Shown: piece by piece, positions 21,172 through 32,157 of the stretch | How the letters are laid out: each line of letters opens with the position of its first letter | Position numbering within the stretch: the first letter of the stretch is position 1 | NCBI GenBank assembly: GCA_032622095.1 | Contig: CP136065.1 | Location: 245,767,474 to 245,831,473 of the forward strand | DNA: 64,000 nucleotides | Direction: 5' to 3' | From: Siphonodentalium dalli | Lineage: Eukaryota > Mollusca > Scaphopoda > Gadilida > Siphonodentaliidae | The notes under the pieces: model-generated | The model's database searches: none | Told to the model about the DNA's origin: nothing | The model's input: the letters and a program-made list of their open reading frames with translations, nothing else | Position numbers and translations under genes: made by a program

Positions 21172-21558
21172 ATCTATCTATCTATATATATCTATATATC
21201 TATCTATCTATCTATCTCTCTATAGCTCTCTCTCTATCTCTATCTCTCTCTCTCTCCCTGCCTCTTGCTATCCCTAACACTATCTTCTCCCCGTTTCCAT
21301 ACCTAACTCAAACTTAGTTATATATTTCCATTTCTCCTAAAACCGTTATTTCAATCCGTTCCCGTCTGATCGATACCCTCCGTCACTTAGTTGGGAAGGG
21401 GCATGTTTCCAAAGAGGAGAATACTTCATTTAAGCCCCCGGGCTTGTTGTCTGATCCTCATTTCCATACTTTATCTCTTCTATTTTGCATATTTGTATCA
21501 TCTGTATATTATGTTATCTGTTTGGATTTGGAAATAAAAATATGTTTATACTAAATCT
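21172..21558 (+). mobile_element. LINE tail, partial, right of the PLE
   Basis: Starts in the ATCT/CT microsatellite and runs to the same GGAAATAAAAATATGTTTA end as the tail at 8515-9626, with the same flank (CTAAATCTGGTATTTGTG) beyond. It shares a small deletion (ATCATCTGTATATT) with the 54.4-kb copy and not with the 9- or 53-kb copies. Confidence 0.8.
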
Positions 21559-21861
21559 GGTATTTGTGATTTCTGATCGGACTCCACGCTGTGTGTACTC
21601 TAGAATGGGTCTCACCGCTGATGAGCAGTAATCGGGAAGTTTCAATATCCAAATTTGTGAAGGTTGTTTCAATTATGCCGTCCTATTGGCTCTACTGCAA
21701 ACATAATTTATTTGTACATCAAATTTCATTTTTGTTCATCAATAATTACGCCAAGGTCACGTTTGGAGGTATACTTGCGATTATTGTATATATGATGTGG
21801 GGGTTTTTTATAACACAGATATGGAAGTACAGAAAATTTTGTTGAATATATTTAGACTTAC

Positions 21862-21904
21862 CAAGCGGCACTCCTGCTGATGTGAAAGAAACCAATGCTT
21901 CAAC
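21862..21904 (-). CDS. Candidate 43-bp microexon
   Basis: On the - strand, ATTTACTTTTTCAG precedes it as a good acceptor and G|GTAAGT follows as a consensus donor. The exon reads VEALVSFTSAGVPL in one frame. The second version of this locus has the same exon, splice sites and length at 55060-55102, with one base changed. No neighbouring exon was recognised, and I do not know the gene; chance occurrence of two good sites is possible. Confidence 0.3.
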
Positions 21905-22584
21905 CTGAAAAAGTAAATCATTGTAAATATTAGGTAGCTTAATATTGATGTGACTATATATATGTATCAGCCAATACGCCATATATGTCAAATATAGCCA
22001 ATTATCGAAATTAGCGAAATAGAGCGAAATAGGAAAATACAGCGAAATATAGAGCGAAATATAGAAATAGGAAATTATTTTTATAAACGAAATAACGGAG
22101 ATATTTGAAGAAGTGTTTTTGACGAAATAACGGACATAATTATGTGAAGAAGTGTTTTAAAGAGCGTGTCAAACGTGTGCGTGTGATATGTATACGTGGA
22201 AGTATCGACACGTGGGGTTGAATTATGTATAATATATGCGCGTGCACGGTGGTATCTATATAAATGTCATATATGGTATCTTGCTATATACTATACTTTT
22301 CAATACACTGTCATGAAACAGTTTTCACTGATTTCCTCAGAAATTGTGTGGAAATAGTTTCGATAATCAACCGGACGATATATTATCCAGAATCAGAGAC
22401 CGAACTTAAAGCAGGATTAACTTTCAATCCATTCTCTAAACACATATTTCAGTACTGGTCTATTGAGAGGAATAACAATTTGTGGTATAGTATGGAGGGT
22501 TATTAGGGTCACAATCCTAACTTCACATTTTAATTCTAACTTAAATTTTTAATTCTTATATTTGAATTCTAACTTAACATTTTA

Positions 22585-22700
22585 ATTCTTATATTTTAAT
22601 TCTATTTACATTCTATTTACATTCTATTTACAATATATTTACATTCTATTTACAATATATTTACATTCTATTTACATTCTATTTACATTCTATTTTAATT
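22585..22700. repeat. Short AT-rich tandem repeat (TTTACATTCTA)n
   Basis: About ten units of 11-13 bp, TTTACATTCTA or TTTACAATATA. Fewer units are present in the other version (about 55708-55770). Confidence 0.85.
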
Positions 22701-22940
22701 CTAACTTAATTCTAACTTAACATTTTAATTCTTATATTTTAATAATATTTTAAATCTACTACAAAAAGGTCTAATGTTGGAATTAAAATACTAGAGTTAA
22801 AAAGTTTAAATTGGAGTGAACATAAAGCCTGGGACTAGTATAGTCCCAGATAAAACGGACCTCAGAATTGAAACGCAAAAATGAAAACAGACATAAAACG
22901 GATACTGCAAGTTGTGACCCAAATAACACGCCTGCGTTTC

Positions 22941-24829
22941 ATTCGGCAAACCTCGTCAGATTCCGTCACCCTGGGCCCACAGAGGTCATAGGTCGAGGAG
23001 TTCAGAATGGCCAGAGTCGTAATTTCGCTAAAATCCGGATTGAGAATCCGAAGCCGATTACGGGGGCGGGGCTAATTCCCGATTCTAGGTCAGATTTTGA
23101 AATCCACGTGGTCTCCGAAACTAAGTTTAATGTTCTCCGAGCGTCAAACATGGCTCATGTATTTGACACAAGTATCATTTGTATCTTATATTTATCTATG
23201 TGTATATACACGGCACATAATTTGCTGCCAATCCGACTTAATCGCATCTTTTTTGTTCAAGTTAAAGTGTGTTTATTGATGATGGCAAGCATATCTAAAC
23301 GTGACAGCTCTAGGCCTCCTGAATCAAATTCCGAAGATGTTGTGAAGAACACACGAAACTTGTCAGTTGAACAGGGACGTGACGACATGGGTTGATTGGG
23401 TGTCTCGACCCCCACCCCGAACTTTGGTACAATTTGCTAAGCTGTGCAGTCATTCATACGTGAGGAAAATCAGGATTATTTTGACTAACTGTTTCAAATA
23501 ATGATACGTACAAGCCAACAAACGCAACAAACAAACCCGATTTTTAAATAAATACATATACAAACTTATGACTAACTCGGGAGAGGGGGTGTCCAGTGAT
23601 CTGTATATATGTTCAACTTGTTTTGGTAGTCATGTTGCTTTGCCGTTACTAATTATTTATTTTTTCAGTGTAATAACATATGGGAGAGGGGGTACCCTTA
23701 AGTGAGTCAGTACTTGTCCCCCAATTCCTTTGTATGTATAAACAAATGTATGTGTTATATATCATGTGTTATCTAAATTTGACATATATTTGAAATAAAT
23801 ATATCTAAACTAAACTTTGGTACATTCCAGCAGTCGGAAATTTCATGCATGACACAACATTAGTTGGACATTAATTTGACACCATATATAGGTTGTCATT
23901 GTTCTCATTGTTTGATTTTTTTTCACCCAGTAAAAGTTGGTAATTTTCCAATCTTAGTGTTTGTCAGATTGGATATTTCCAAGAGGAGTAAATTGAATTC
24001 TGCGAACCTGTGAGATTGATGTTTGGTTCAATGGGGGGGGGGGGGGGTGCAGTTGGCCGGAAATTTGAGGAAACTTTTAGCCACGTCCCTAGAACATGTG
24101 TCTGTTGTCTATACAGAGACTATTGTGCAAAACGACTGCATTTAACGAAACAAAACATGTTAAACATGAAATTGCTATATATTTAAGACTAGATGATAGT
24201 ACATACGTGTATCTGATAATCCATCGATACCACATAATCCTACTATTTCTTGAATAAGAAGAAACATTATAATAACGAACACAGCAGAAGACATATCCAT
24301 GCAGGTTCATATGAATTCGGTCAATGGTGACGTATGCGCCGAATTCGAAATCGACATGCGTTCGGGCGGTATTTTAAGGATGGAATTATGAAATGGACAT
24401 ATGTAAGTGACAATCAACAATGATTTGCAATTGCTTCGCCATCAACCGTTATTATTTGGCTAATTTCAGTAATATTCTCCCAGTTTACATTCAATAAAAC
24501 AAATTTGTCTCCGCAATTAAAATTCTTTGATATAGATCGTTTATATTCTGCAATAATTTGTACACAAGAGACGGATTCTTATGTTTTATTGTGTTTTTAA
24601 ACTCTGAGGTGGCGAAATCTCGGTTTGTTTACATTACGAACATTTGAGTCCGTAATCGGAATCCGAATCCCAATCGGATTACCACGAAATTGAGATTACG
24701 GTCTGTTCGTTTACTGATTCTGCCAATTTCTGGTCTGTTCTTTTGCCGAACCAAGTCGTACGGGGACCAATCTGTAATCTGAATCCAGAATCTGAATTGG
24801 ATTTTAGCGAAATAACGCCTCTGTGTTTC
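22941..24829. other. Version-specific 1.9-kb segment
   Basis: Absent from the equivalent position at about 56011. Edges lie in AATAACACGCCTGCGTTTC on the left and AATAACGCCTCTGTGTTTC on the right. Inner parts near both edges resemble each other in inverted form (TTTCGCTAAAATCCGGATTG and complement of CAATTGGATTTTAGCGAAAT-like sequence, shortened), so it may be a nested TIR element. It includes a G-run at 24031-24046. A short open stretch, MMASISKRDSSRPPESNSED (23278-23393), has no recognisable domain. Confidence 0.5.
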
Positions 24830-25304
24830 TATAACAATTATATCGAAACGGCGATCGGACGGCGGAAATTGCCGATCTCGCAAGCTTTCTCGGCGTCGCT
24901 ATCTTTGTCGTTGCGCGATGCGGAGTTTCTGTTGGATCTTGTTTGTCCCTGTGAGAACAATACCAATGGTCCCTGTTGACAATAATTTGATGGTTATTTT
25001 TAAATTACCATCTATAGTATAAGGGGGGTTTCAGACAGGAACATAATAATAATTATAATATAATAATAAATAATTATGTTCAGATGCCTTTGTAAAGTTA
25101 GAATTAAAATATAAGAATTAAAATATTATGTAAGAATTAAAATATTAAGTTAGAGTAAAAATGTGAAGTTAGGATTGTGACCCTAATAACCCTCCATAGT
25201 ATAGGGCTGTTTAACTAGTTCATTTGTCCGAGGTGTTTGTGGTGTCGTGGAATAAGAACCTTTTATTGTCCCCCGAAAATGTATTTTTGGAGGACTATTG
25301 TGAT

Positions 25305-25355
25305 CAGCCGCGTCCCGTCCGTCCGTCCGTCCGTGCGTCCCGTCCGTCCGTCCGG
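25305..25355. repeat. CCGT tetranucleotide run
   Basis: Eight or more CCGT units in two blocks, inside a stretch (GGAGTTATAA nearby) that resembles a dispersed non-coding repeat. A similar GGACGGAC motif recurs in the array at 38.9-39.9 kb. Confidence 0.7.
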
Positions 25356-25509
25356 AGTTATAATTCCAGTAATGATCATCCGATTTGATTGAAACTTGGT
25401 ATGTATGTGTCTCAACCAAGAACAGAGGTGCTCTGAAATTATGGGTTTGATCAGATGTTCTTTATGGAGTTATTTCCCATTTCTCAACTTTTTTTTTACT
25501 TAGAAAATT

Positions 25510-25836
25510 TCTCACTTTTTCGGTTTCCGGATGATATCTCAAGTTTGGATCCTTTAATTACAAATACCATTTTTATGTGGATCAGTCATATCAAGATACA
25601 GGTTGAGTTCGAATTTGAGTTTGATCCGATGATTTTTCTTAGAGTTATGGACTTTTTTCGACTTAAAAAATTATATTTTACTTTTTTTCTTTGGTTTCCG
25701 GATAATAACTCATGTTTGGACTGTTCAATTGAAAATTCCCTTTTTTTGTGAGTCATTGATATCAAAATACAGGTCAAGTTCGAATTTGAATTTGATCCGA
25801 TGATATTTCTCAGAGTTATGGGCCTTTCGACTTTGA
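25510..25836. repeat. About 175-bp direct duplication
   Basis: Two diverged units, each with a GTTTCCGGAT start, then ATCAGTCATATCAAGATACAG-like sequence and a GAATTTGA.TTTGATCCGATG stretch. No coding signal. The rest of 25204-26564 holds no gene; short AGTTAGTCATA repeats lie at 26310-26430. Confidence 0.75.
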
Positions 25837-26564
25837 AAAACATTTTTTATAATGTTATGTATGAGGGTACCTTCATGGTATAATCAACTCCTCCTACAGT
25901 TTGGATCGTAGCTATTTGAAACTTCAGAGTATTGTTACCCACATATTGGAGATGTGCAACATATATATAGATGCCGGAAAAAATATTTCTTTACGGAATT
26001 ATTAACCCTTTCGACTAAGAACATTTCAACATTTTTTTTAATTTCTTTAACAAAGCGGCGTCGACTTGCCACGTTTTCGGGGACACTGTGATCGGCTGAC
26101 CTTTTATTCTAATAGTGTAGCCTTTGGTGTGGGAGAGAAGTTCAGATATATATGCCATTATATCCTCACATCATATTTGTTCGATTATAGGTCAAATCGA
26201 ATTGCGAAGCCAAATAGAATTGCGAAGCAATGGAAATTGAATATTTAGCAATGAATATTAATCATAATTTAAGGCAGTGTTGCTATGAGAGTTATTCTTG
26301 ATGTAACTCAGTAACTATGACTAACATCAGAGTTAGTCATAGTGACTCGCTGAAAGGTGTGGGTTAGTCAAATTGACCCTAAATGATTGTGACTCACCCT
26401 AAAGTTAGTCATATTGATCCGAATTTTTTTTCTCAGTATATACATTAAGCGTTTATGTGACATTTTTTCGATAACAATGCATGTTGCAATCAACATCTTA
26501 GGTTTGCTTCTCCGGGGAGGTAATAACAATAACTTATAGAGCAATGTGAATGTTACTCTGCCCA

Positions 26565-26973
26565 TTAACCCTTTACCCAACAAAACGGCCAAAAACGCCC
26601 AAATAAAGCTTCAACAGCCTAAAATATCTTCGGTCTGTCTCAATAAAACCATACAAATATGGATATCATTGGAACCGGTTCATTGACCACATTGTGATTG
26701 TTACAGTTATGCCCTGTGCCAATGCATTCTCTTATATATGCGAGTCGACCATAGGTCGCCTCGCATATATAAGAGAATGCATTGGCCTAAAAAAAATCTT
26801 TTTTTAACACTTTTTACCATTCTTTAACAATTTTATAATTTTTTGACAATTTGATCATTTTTAATATGTGTTAAGCCAATGCATTCTCTTATATATGCGA
26901 GGCGACCTATGGTCGACTCGCATATATAAGAGAATGCATTGGCACGGGGCCGTTCTGTTGGGTAATGGGTTAA
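26565..26973. mobile_element. piggyBac-like MITE, copy 2
   Basis: TTAACCCTTTACCCAACA at the left and TGTTGGGTAATGGGTTAA at the right, with TTAA at both edges. Two complete hairpins are inside (26719-26786 and 26875-26942 region), each with arms CCAATGCATTCTCTTATATA and complement around a GCGAG...CTCGC tip, and in opposite orientation. Confidence 0.85.
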
Positions 26974-28794
26974 GAGTGTCAGAATGACATCCCCGAGAAG
27001 TGCCAATTTTACCTCTCTGAAGCGCTCGGTTTTGCCTTCCTCCCGGGGAGGCAATATCTTAGCGCTCAATGAATGCTACTACACATGAATGCTACTATAT
27101 ATGCCACTCTTAGGGGTAAATGTGCCATCTAGAGTGGTCTTCCGAAGAGTGCAAGGTTGTCTCCCCAAGGGGATAAAATATTAACGGGCTTATTGTAAAA
27201 TTAAAGTAACAGATCTCAGATCCGTAATAATACGGCTATATCCGTATTCCTACAGACATATAACATGGTCGCGATCTCGTAGATTTGTGTGAATGCATGG
27301 TTCCGTATATATATTATCACGTGTATACGTGAAACCATGGGAATAACTAATATAATACAAAGTTATTATACAATGTTGTGTATAGTATGTGTTTTTCTTG
27401 TACGAGTCCAGGCTGTGGTGAAAAGTCATATTTATTTATTTTTATTTTTTGGTATTTGTCGGCACTTGATATTCTATAAAAGCCTGTATTTGATCACCAG
27501 AAAGCATGATTTGGAACAGTAAACACGGAAGTGAAAACAAAACTAAATGCGGAAGTGAAACGTCTGCTAAATCCACAACTGTATTGCCCGCGAATCACAA
27601 TTTCACCGATTCATTTGGCAGAGTTACTTCGTGACGTCATGGAGTCCCGATATAAAAAAAAAGACTGTCCGGAGTCCAATGTGACTTTTTCCGGATTTTC
27701 ATTTGACGGCTTTTGCCCAATCAGAAATAGTATTAGTTAAGGGATGGATAATAATATACTATATATAATAAACTTAACTGCATCTTCATTCGATATTTTA
27801 TGCAGGTTGTATATTACCTCTATATTAAGCGTTATAGTGCATTCCGGAATCGTCAACGTTTTGTCATCCAGTTTTCAGTTATACTTTTTCGTAACCTCGT
27901 GATATATATTATTAGTATAGGCTCTCATTACCCGAGGTGTCACCTGAAATGGGAATTTCAGCGACCACCATATATATGTAGCCCAACTATTCTAATTTCG
28001 GGATCCAGTTGTTGCGGGGTCAATATAGGGCGCAAAATATGATTTTTTCACATTTTCCTCATGCTACCCAACCTTATTTTTATGCATTTATCGGGTTAGT
28101 TCCTGTTATGTTCATCAGTCTAAGATTCTTAAGCTGTATTCAATTTATCTTTTTCTTCATTTGATATGGATGGCAGTTATGTGAGCGGTATTGAAAATGG
28201 TAAACAGTTGCCAGATAATCGATTGACGTTTGAGCTCTGACGTATTTCGCTAATCGTGAACGTATTTTTTTTCGCTGATTCAGCTAAATGTGTCTGTTTC
28301 AACTCTGGTTAACAAAAACTTATCGGATTATGTCACCATATTTATGCATTTATGTGATCCGTGGCATATCTGCTATTGGATGGCCGTATTATTAGTGCCC
28401 TATGTTGTACGTAGTGCGAATACAGGGCAAAAACTTACCCCTCCCCCAAAATTATATGTATTGACACATTTAACAAATAGTCGGATTCCTAATGTTATAT
28501 CACATTTGTTGCTTGCTAAAAGCGATCTGAAAACAAATGTTGTATGCCTATTATGTATATTTTCTGGATTGACTTGTTTCTATTCTTAAATTTTGGAGTG
28601 TCGGACTAAAATGGGGTCAAAATAATGTAAAGAGCGTTTTGTTTTTATCGAAAATGATAGGTGGTGCCATTTGGCGTATGGTGATTGGTGCTAATTGAAA
28701 TAGTATGACAACTGCTAAGTGTGAATCTCACGCATATATTTTAAAATTTGGATATGGTCAGTGGGTTCTTTCTGGCTACAGTTGCGATCAGGTG

Positions 28795-30130
28795 AATTGA
28801 CATCACATAAAGACATTTGCACACCTTATAAAGGTGAATGGACATCACATAAAAACATTTGCACACAATATAAAGGTAAATTTACTCCATACAGCGGTGA
28901 ATGGGCCCTATGGAAAGGTGAATAGACACCATATAAAGACATCTGCACACAATATAAAGGTGAATAGACACCACGTGAAGACATTCGCATACCATATACA
29001 GGTAAATGACCACCATATAGAGACATTTACACACCATATGAAGGTTAATGGACACCATATAAAGATATTTGCACACCATAAAAAGGTGAATTGACACCAT
29101 ATACAGATATTTGCACATCATGTACAGGTGAATGGACACAGTATAAAGACATTTTCACAGCATATAAGGGTGAATGGCCAGCATACAAATGTGCATGGAC
29201 ACCATATAAATGTGAATTAAAACCACATAAAGGTGAATGGACAACATAGAAAGGCACATGAATACCATATAAAGGTGAATTGACACCATATATCGGTGAA
29301 ATGGCCCTATAGAAAGGTGAATGGACACGATATAAAGACATATGCACACCATATAAAGGTGAATGGGCAACATGTAAATGTCAATGGAAACCACATAAAG
29401 GTGAATGGACACCATATAAAGACATTTGCACACCATATAAAGGTGAATGGCAGCATATAATTATGAATGGACACCATATAAAGGTGAATTGACATCACAT
29501 AAAGGAACATGAATACCATATAAAGGTGAATTGACACCATATATCGGTGAATGGGCCCTATATAAAGGTGAATGGACACGATATAAAGACATCTGCACAC
29601 AATATAAAGGTGAATGGACACCATGTAAAACATTTGCGCACCATGTAACGGTAAATGGACATAATATAAAGACATTTGCAGACCATATTAAGGTTAATTA
29701 ACACCATATAAAGATATTTGCACACCATAGAACACCATATAAAGATGTTTGCACACCATATACAAGTGAATGGGCAGCACATAAAGGTGAATTGACACCA
29801 CATAAAGGCGAATGGACAACATAGAAATGCGAATGAATACCATATAAAGGTGAATTGACACCATATAAAGAACAAAGCTCACCATTATAAAGGTGAATGA
29901 ACACCACAAGTGGGCATGCACACATCATATAAAAGTGAATAGACACCATGTATGAATGGACGACATTTTCTTACCATATAAAGGATAATGAATGCCATAT
30001 AAATGTGTATGGACACCATATAAAGATGAATGGACACCACATAACGACATATGTACATCATAAAGAGGTGAATGAATGCTATATACAGTTGAATGGACAC
30101 CATATCAAGGTGGAAGGATATTATGGACGA
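28795..30130. repeat. 42-bp tandem array inside the foldback element
   Basis: About 30 units of 42 bp, each two related halves of 21 bp (AACACCATATAAAGGTGAAT and CACATAAAGACATTTGCAC), with frequent small length changes. Several frames look open (repeats of MVSIHLYMV on the - strand), but this comes from the unit length and is not evidence of a protein. Confidence 0.92.
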
Positions 30131-30589
30131 CAACCCCATGAGACAGCTATTGACTTCCATATAAAACAATACTCTCCTGATGTATGTGTGATAGACTCTT
30201 GACAGCGATGATGACGGAGTATAATTTACCAGTGTATTTGTCACATTACAATTCGTTATGATCTACAATTTGGCTCCAATCACTAGTCTGTTACTAACAC
30301 GTATAAACAAAACAATATAGTCACATTGTGAAACTGGTGATCATTTTTCATTTGACTCAACAGAATTATGCAACAGACTGCATGCTGCATATTAGCAGTG
30401 ACATTACAAAGCAGTGTGCACATACTGTTGTCAAGTACTGTGTCTAGAAGCATAACTATATCGACTATATTGCATTACTAGTAATTAGATTACCGATTGT
30501 TTCGGTGAATGTCTCATCCTCCTATAGTAGCACTTTGTGGCCGTATATATAGCGATGTTACTATCAACGTTCGAGTAAAATAACACAAT

Positions 30590-30965
30590 ATTCTCCATAG
30601 GGTTCAATGTCAAATTTTGATAAAAACGGTAGCCAGTGAGAATAGTCTAGTCACATAACCTTTTCCTCAAGCTGGGCCTGAATTTCATACATAGCATGTT
30701 TGAGAAATTTCAATTCATATAATCATACGCAAAATGGTGCCATTTATCCAAAAATACAAGAATCTCCATAGAGTTCAATGTTAAATTTTGATCGCAACTG
30801 TAGCCAGTAAGAACCCACTGATCATATCCAAATTTTCCGATATATCTTTGAGGTTCATACCTAGCAGTTTTTTTACAACATTTCAAATCGCACCGATCAT
30901 AATGCGCCAAATGGCACCATCTATCATTTTGGTGGAAAAAACGAAACGCTCTTTAAATTATGTTG
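30590..30965. repeat. About 185-bp direct duplication in the right arm of the foldback element
   Basis: GTTCAATGTCAAATTTTGAT (30603) and GTTCAATGTTAAATTTTGAT (30775) begin two diverged copies that each continue through GTAGCCAGT and a CAAA.TGG.GCCAT stretch. Only the second copy has a counterpart in the left arm. Confidence 0.65.
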
Positions 30966-32157
30966 ACCCCCATTTTAGGCCGACACTCCAAAATTCAAGA
31001 ATGGTGACAACTCATCCTGAAAATAGACATACTAAGCATACAAATCTGTTTTAAGATAGCTTTTAGCAAGCAAACATGTGATATGAAGTAAGAAATCTGA
31101 CTATTTGTCAAACGTGTCACTAAATATAGTTTTGGGGAGGGGTAAGTTTGTGCCCTGTATTTGAGCTGCGTACACCACAACGCCATAAAATGATAACCAT
31201 TTAGCTGAATCAGCGAAAAAAAATACGTTCACGATTAGCAAAATACGTCACAGCTCAAACGTCAATCGATTATCTTTCAACTTTTTACCATTTTCAATAC
31301 CCCTCACATAACTGCCATCCATATCAAATGAAGAAAAAGATAAATTGAATACAGCTTAAGAATCTTAGACTGATGAATATCACAGGAACTAACCCGAAAA
31401 ATGCATAAAAATAAGGTTGGGTAGCATGATGAAAATGTGAAAAAATCATATTTTGCGTCCTATATTGACCCCGCAACAACCGGATCTCGAAATTAGAATA
31501 GTTGGGCTACATATATATGGTGGTCGCTGAAATTCCCATTTCAGGTGACACCTCGGGTAATGAGAGCCCATACTATATGGACTTCGGAATTGTCTAAGCC
31601 GAAAGCGTTGGGGGATATATTTTTATTGCGAATTTATGATTTTTTTTATCATTTTAGAATGCCATTAAATACAGACTTCTGCTTAACACACTTTGGTTTT
31701 GATCAGATAATCCAAACTGCAGTTATCGGTCAGAAACCAAATGTTAACGAACAGACGGACACACAAACTTTATAACATAATTATAACACGACCGTCTTTT
31801 CAAACGGGGGTATAACAAGTCATTACTCTGAATAATCATTGGACGAAACCATATATTCAAACTTGTCCTGACAGACTATAGCGTATAGCGTATATATACC
31901 AAAGTTGATTCCGACGAGATAACTGAACTTATTTCATTTCATTTCAGCAGAACAACCAGGAACAACCCTATATATTAAATTCCAATTTGGCCGGGGGGGG
32001 GGGGTGGTCTCACGAAAAAAATCAGTAGGTATCAATCGGTGGGTGGGCGGTCGGAGCTCCGGTGCTTTCCAATTTTCTTCCTGATGGTTTTTTTCCTAAT
32101 TGTTTTACCAAATTAATACCCAACACTGAGACTGTTCTATTGCTATACGTAGCTTAA

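Larger units (their letters stand above)
16731..21172 (+). mobile_element. Long Penelope-like element, unit B (SGNH-ORF1, RT, GIY-YIG)
   Basis: About 4.4 kb. Order: leader with hairpin and hammerhead-like motif; ORF1 with the shared N-terminal module, an S/T/P-rich linker and an SGNH-hydrolase-like domain; RT with PLE-specific motifs; GIY-YIG endonuclease; 3' UTR with 31-bp repeats; end at CTTTCAAAATATCTATC in an ATCT microsatellite. The LPKIHK motif, FLDD catalytic box and C-terminal GIY-YIG together identify a PLE. The coding region is interrupted in several places, so this copy is not functional. Confidence 0.85.
22493..25196. mobile_element. TIR element with ~100-bp inverted ends (long version)
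   Basis: The left end TGGAGGGTTATTAGGGTCAC is inverted at the right end (GTGACCCTAATAACCCTCCA), and similarity continues for about 100 bp of TTTTAATTCTAACTTAA-like sequence. TAGTA flanks both sides (22488-22492, 25197-25201), a plausible 5-bp target duplication. It encodes no transposase I can recognise. Compared with the other version (55601-57100), it carries an extra 1,889 bp at 22941-24829 bounded by imperfect direct repeats. Confidence 0.7.
27913..31575. mobile_element. 3.66-kb foldback-like transposon
   Basis: Terminal inverted repeats begin TAGTATAGGCTCTCATTACC on the left and TAGTATGGGCTCTCATTACC on the right (complement strand). They extend about 880 bp (27913-28795) and 790 bp (30780-31575), ending near GTTGCGATC. 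The centre is a 1.3-kb tandem array. The other version of the locus has the empty site at 60292-60304; TAT flanks the element on both sides (27910-27912, 31576-31578), fitting a 3-bp target duplication. No transposase is seen. Long arms around tandem repeats recall foldback elements. Confidence 0.85.

Noticed and set aside
15158-21172. An LTR retrotransposon
   Set aside because: No LTRs, protease or integrase; the RT motifs and GIY-YIG domain are those of Penelope-like elements.
25510-25836. A coding duplication (FRFPDDISSLDPL-like frames)
   Set aside because: Both copies are AT-rich with frames on either strand; the repeated DNA rather than a protein explains the pattern.
28826-29949. Minus-strand open frames rich in MVSIHLYMV
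   Set aside because: They overlap in all frames along a 42-bp tandem array inside a foldback-like element; a by-product of the repeat.
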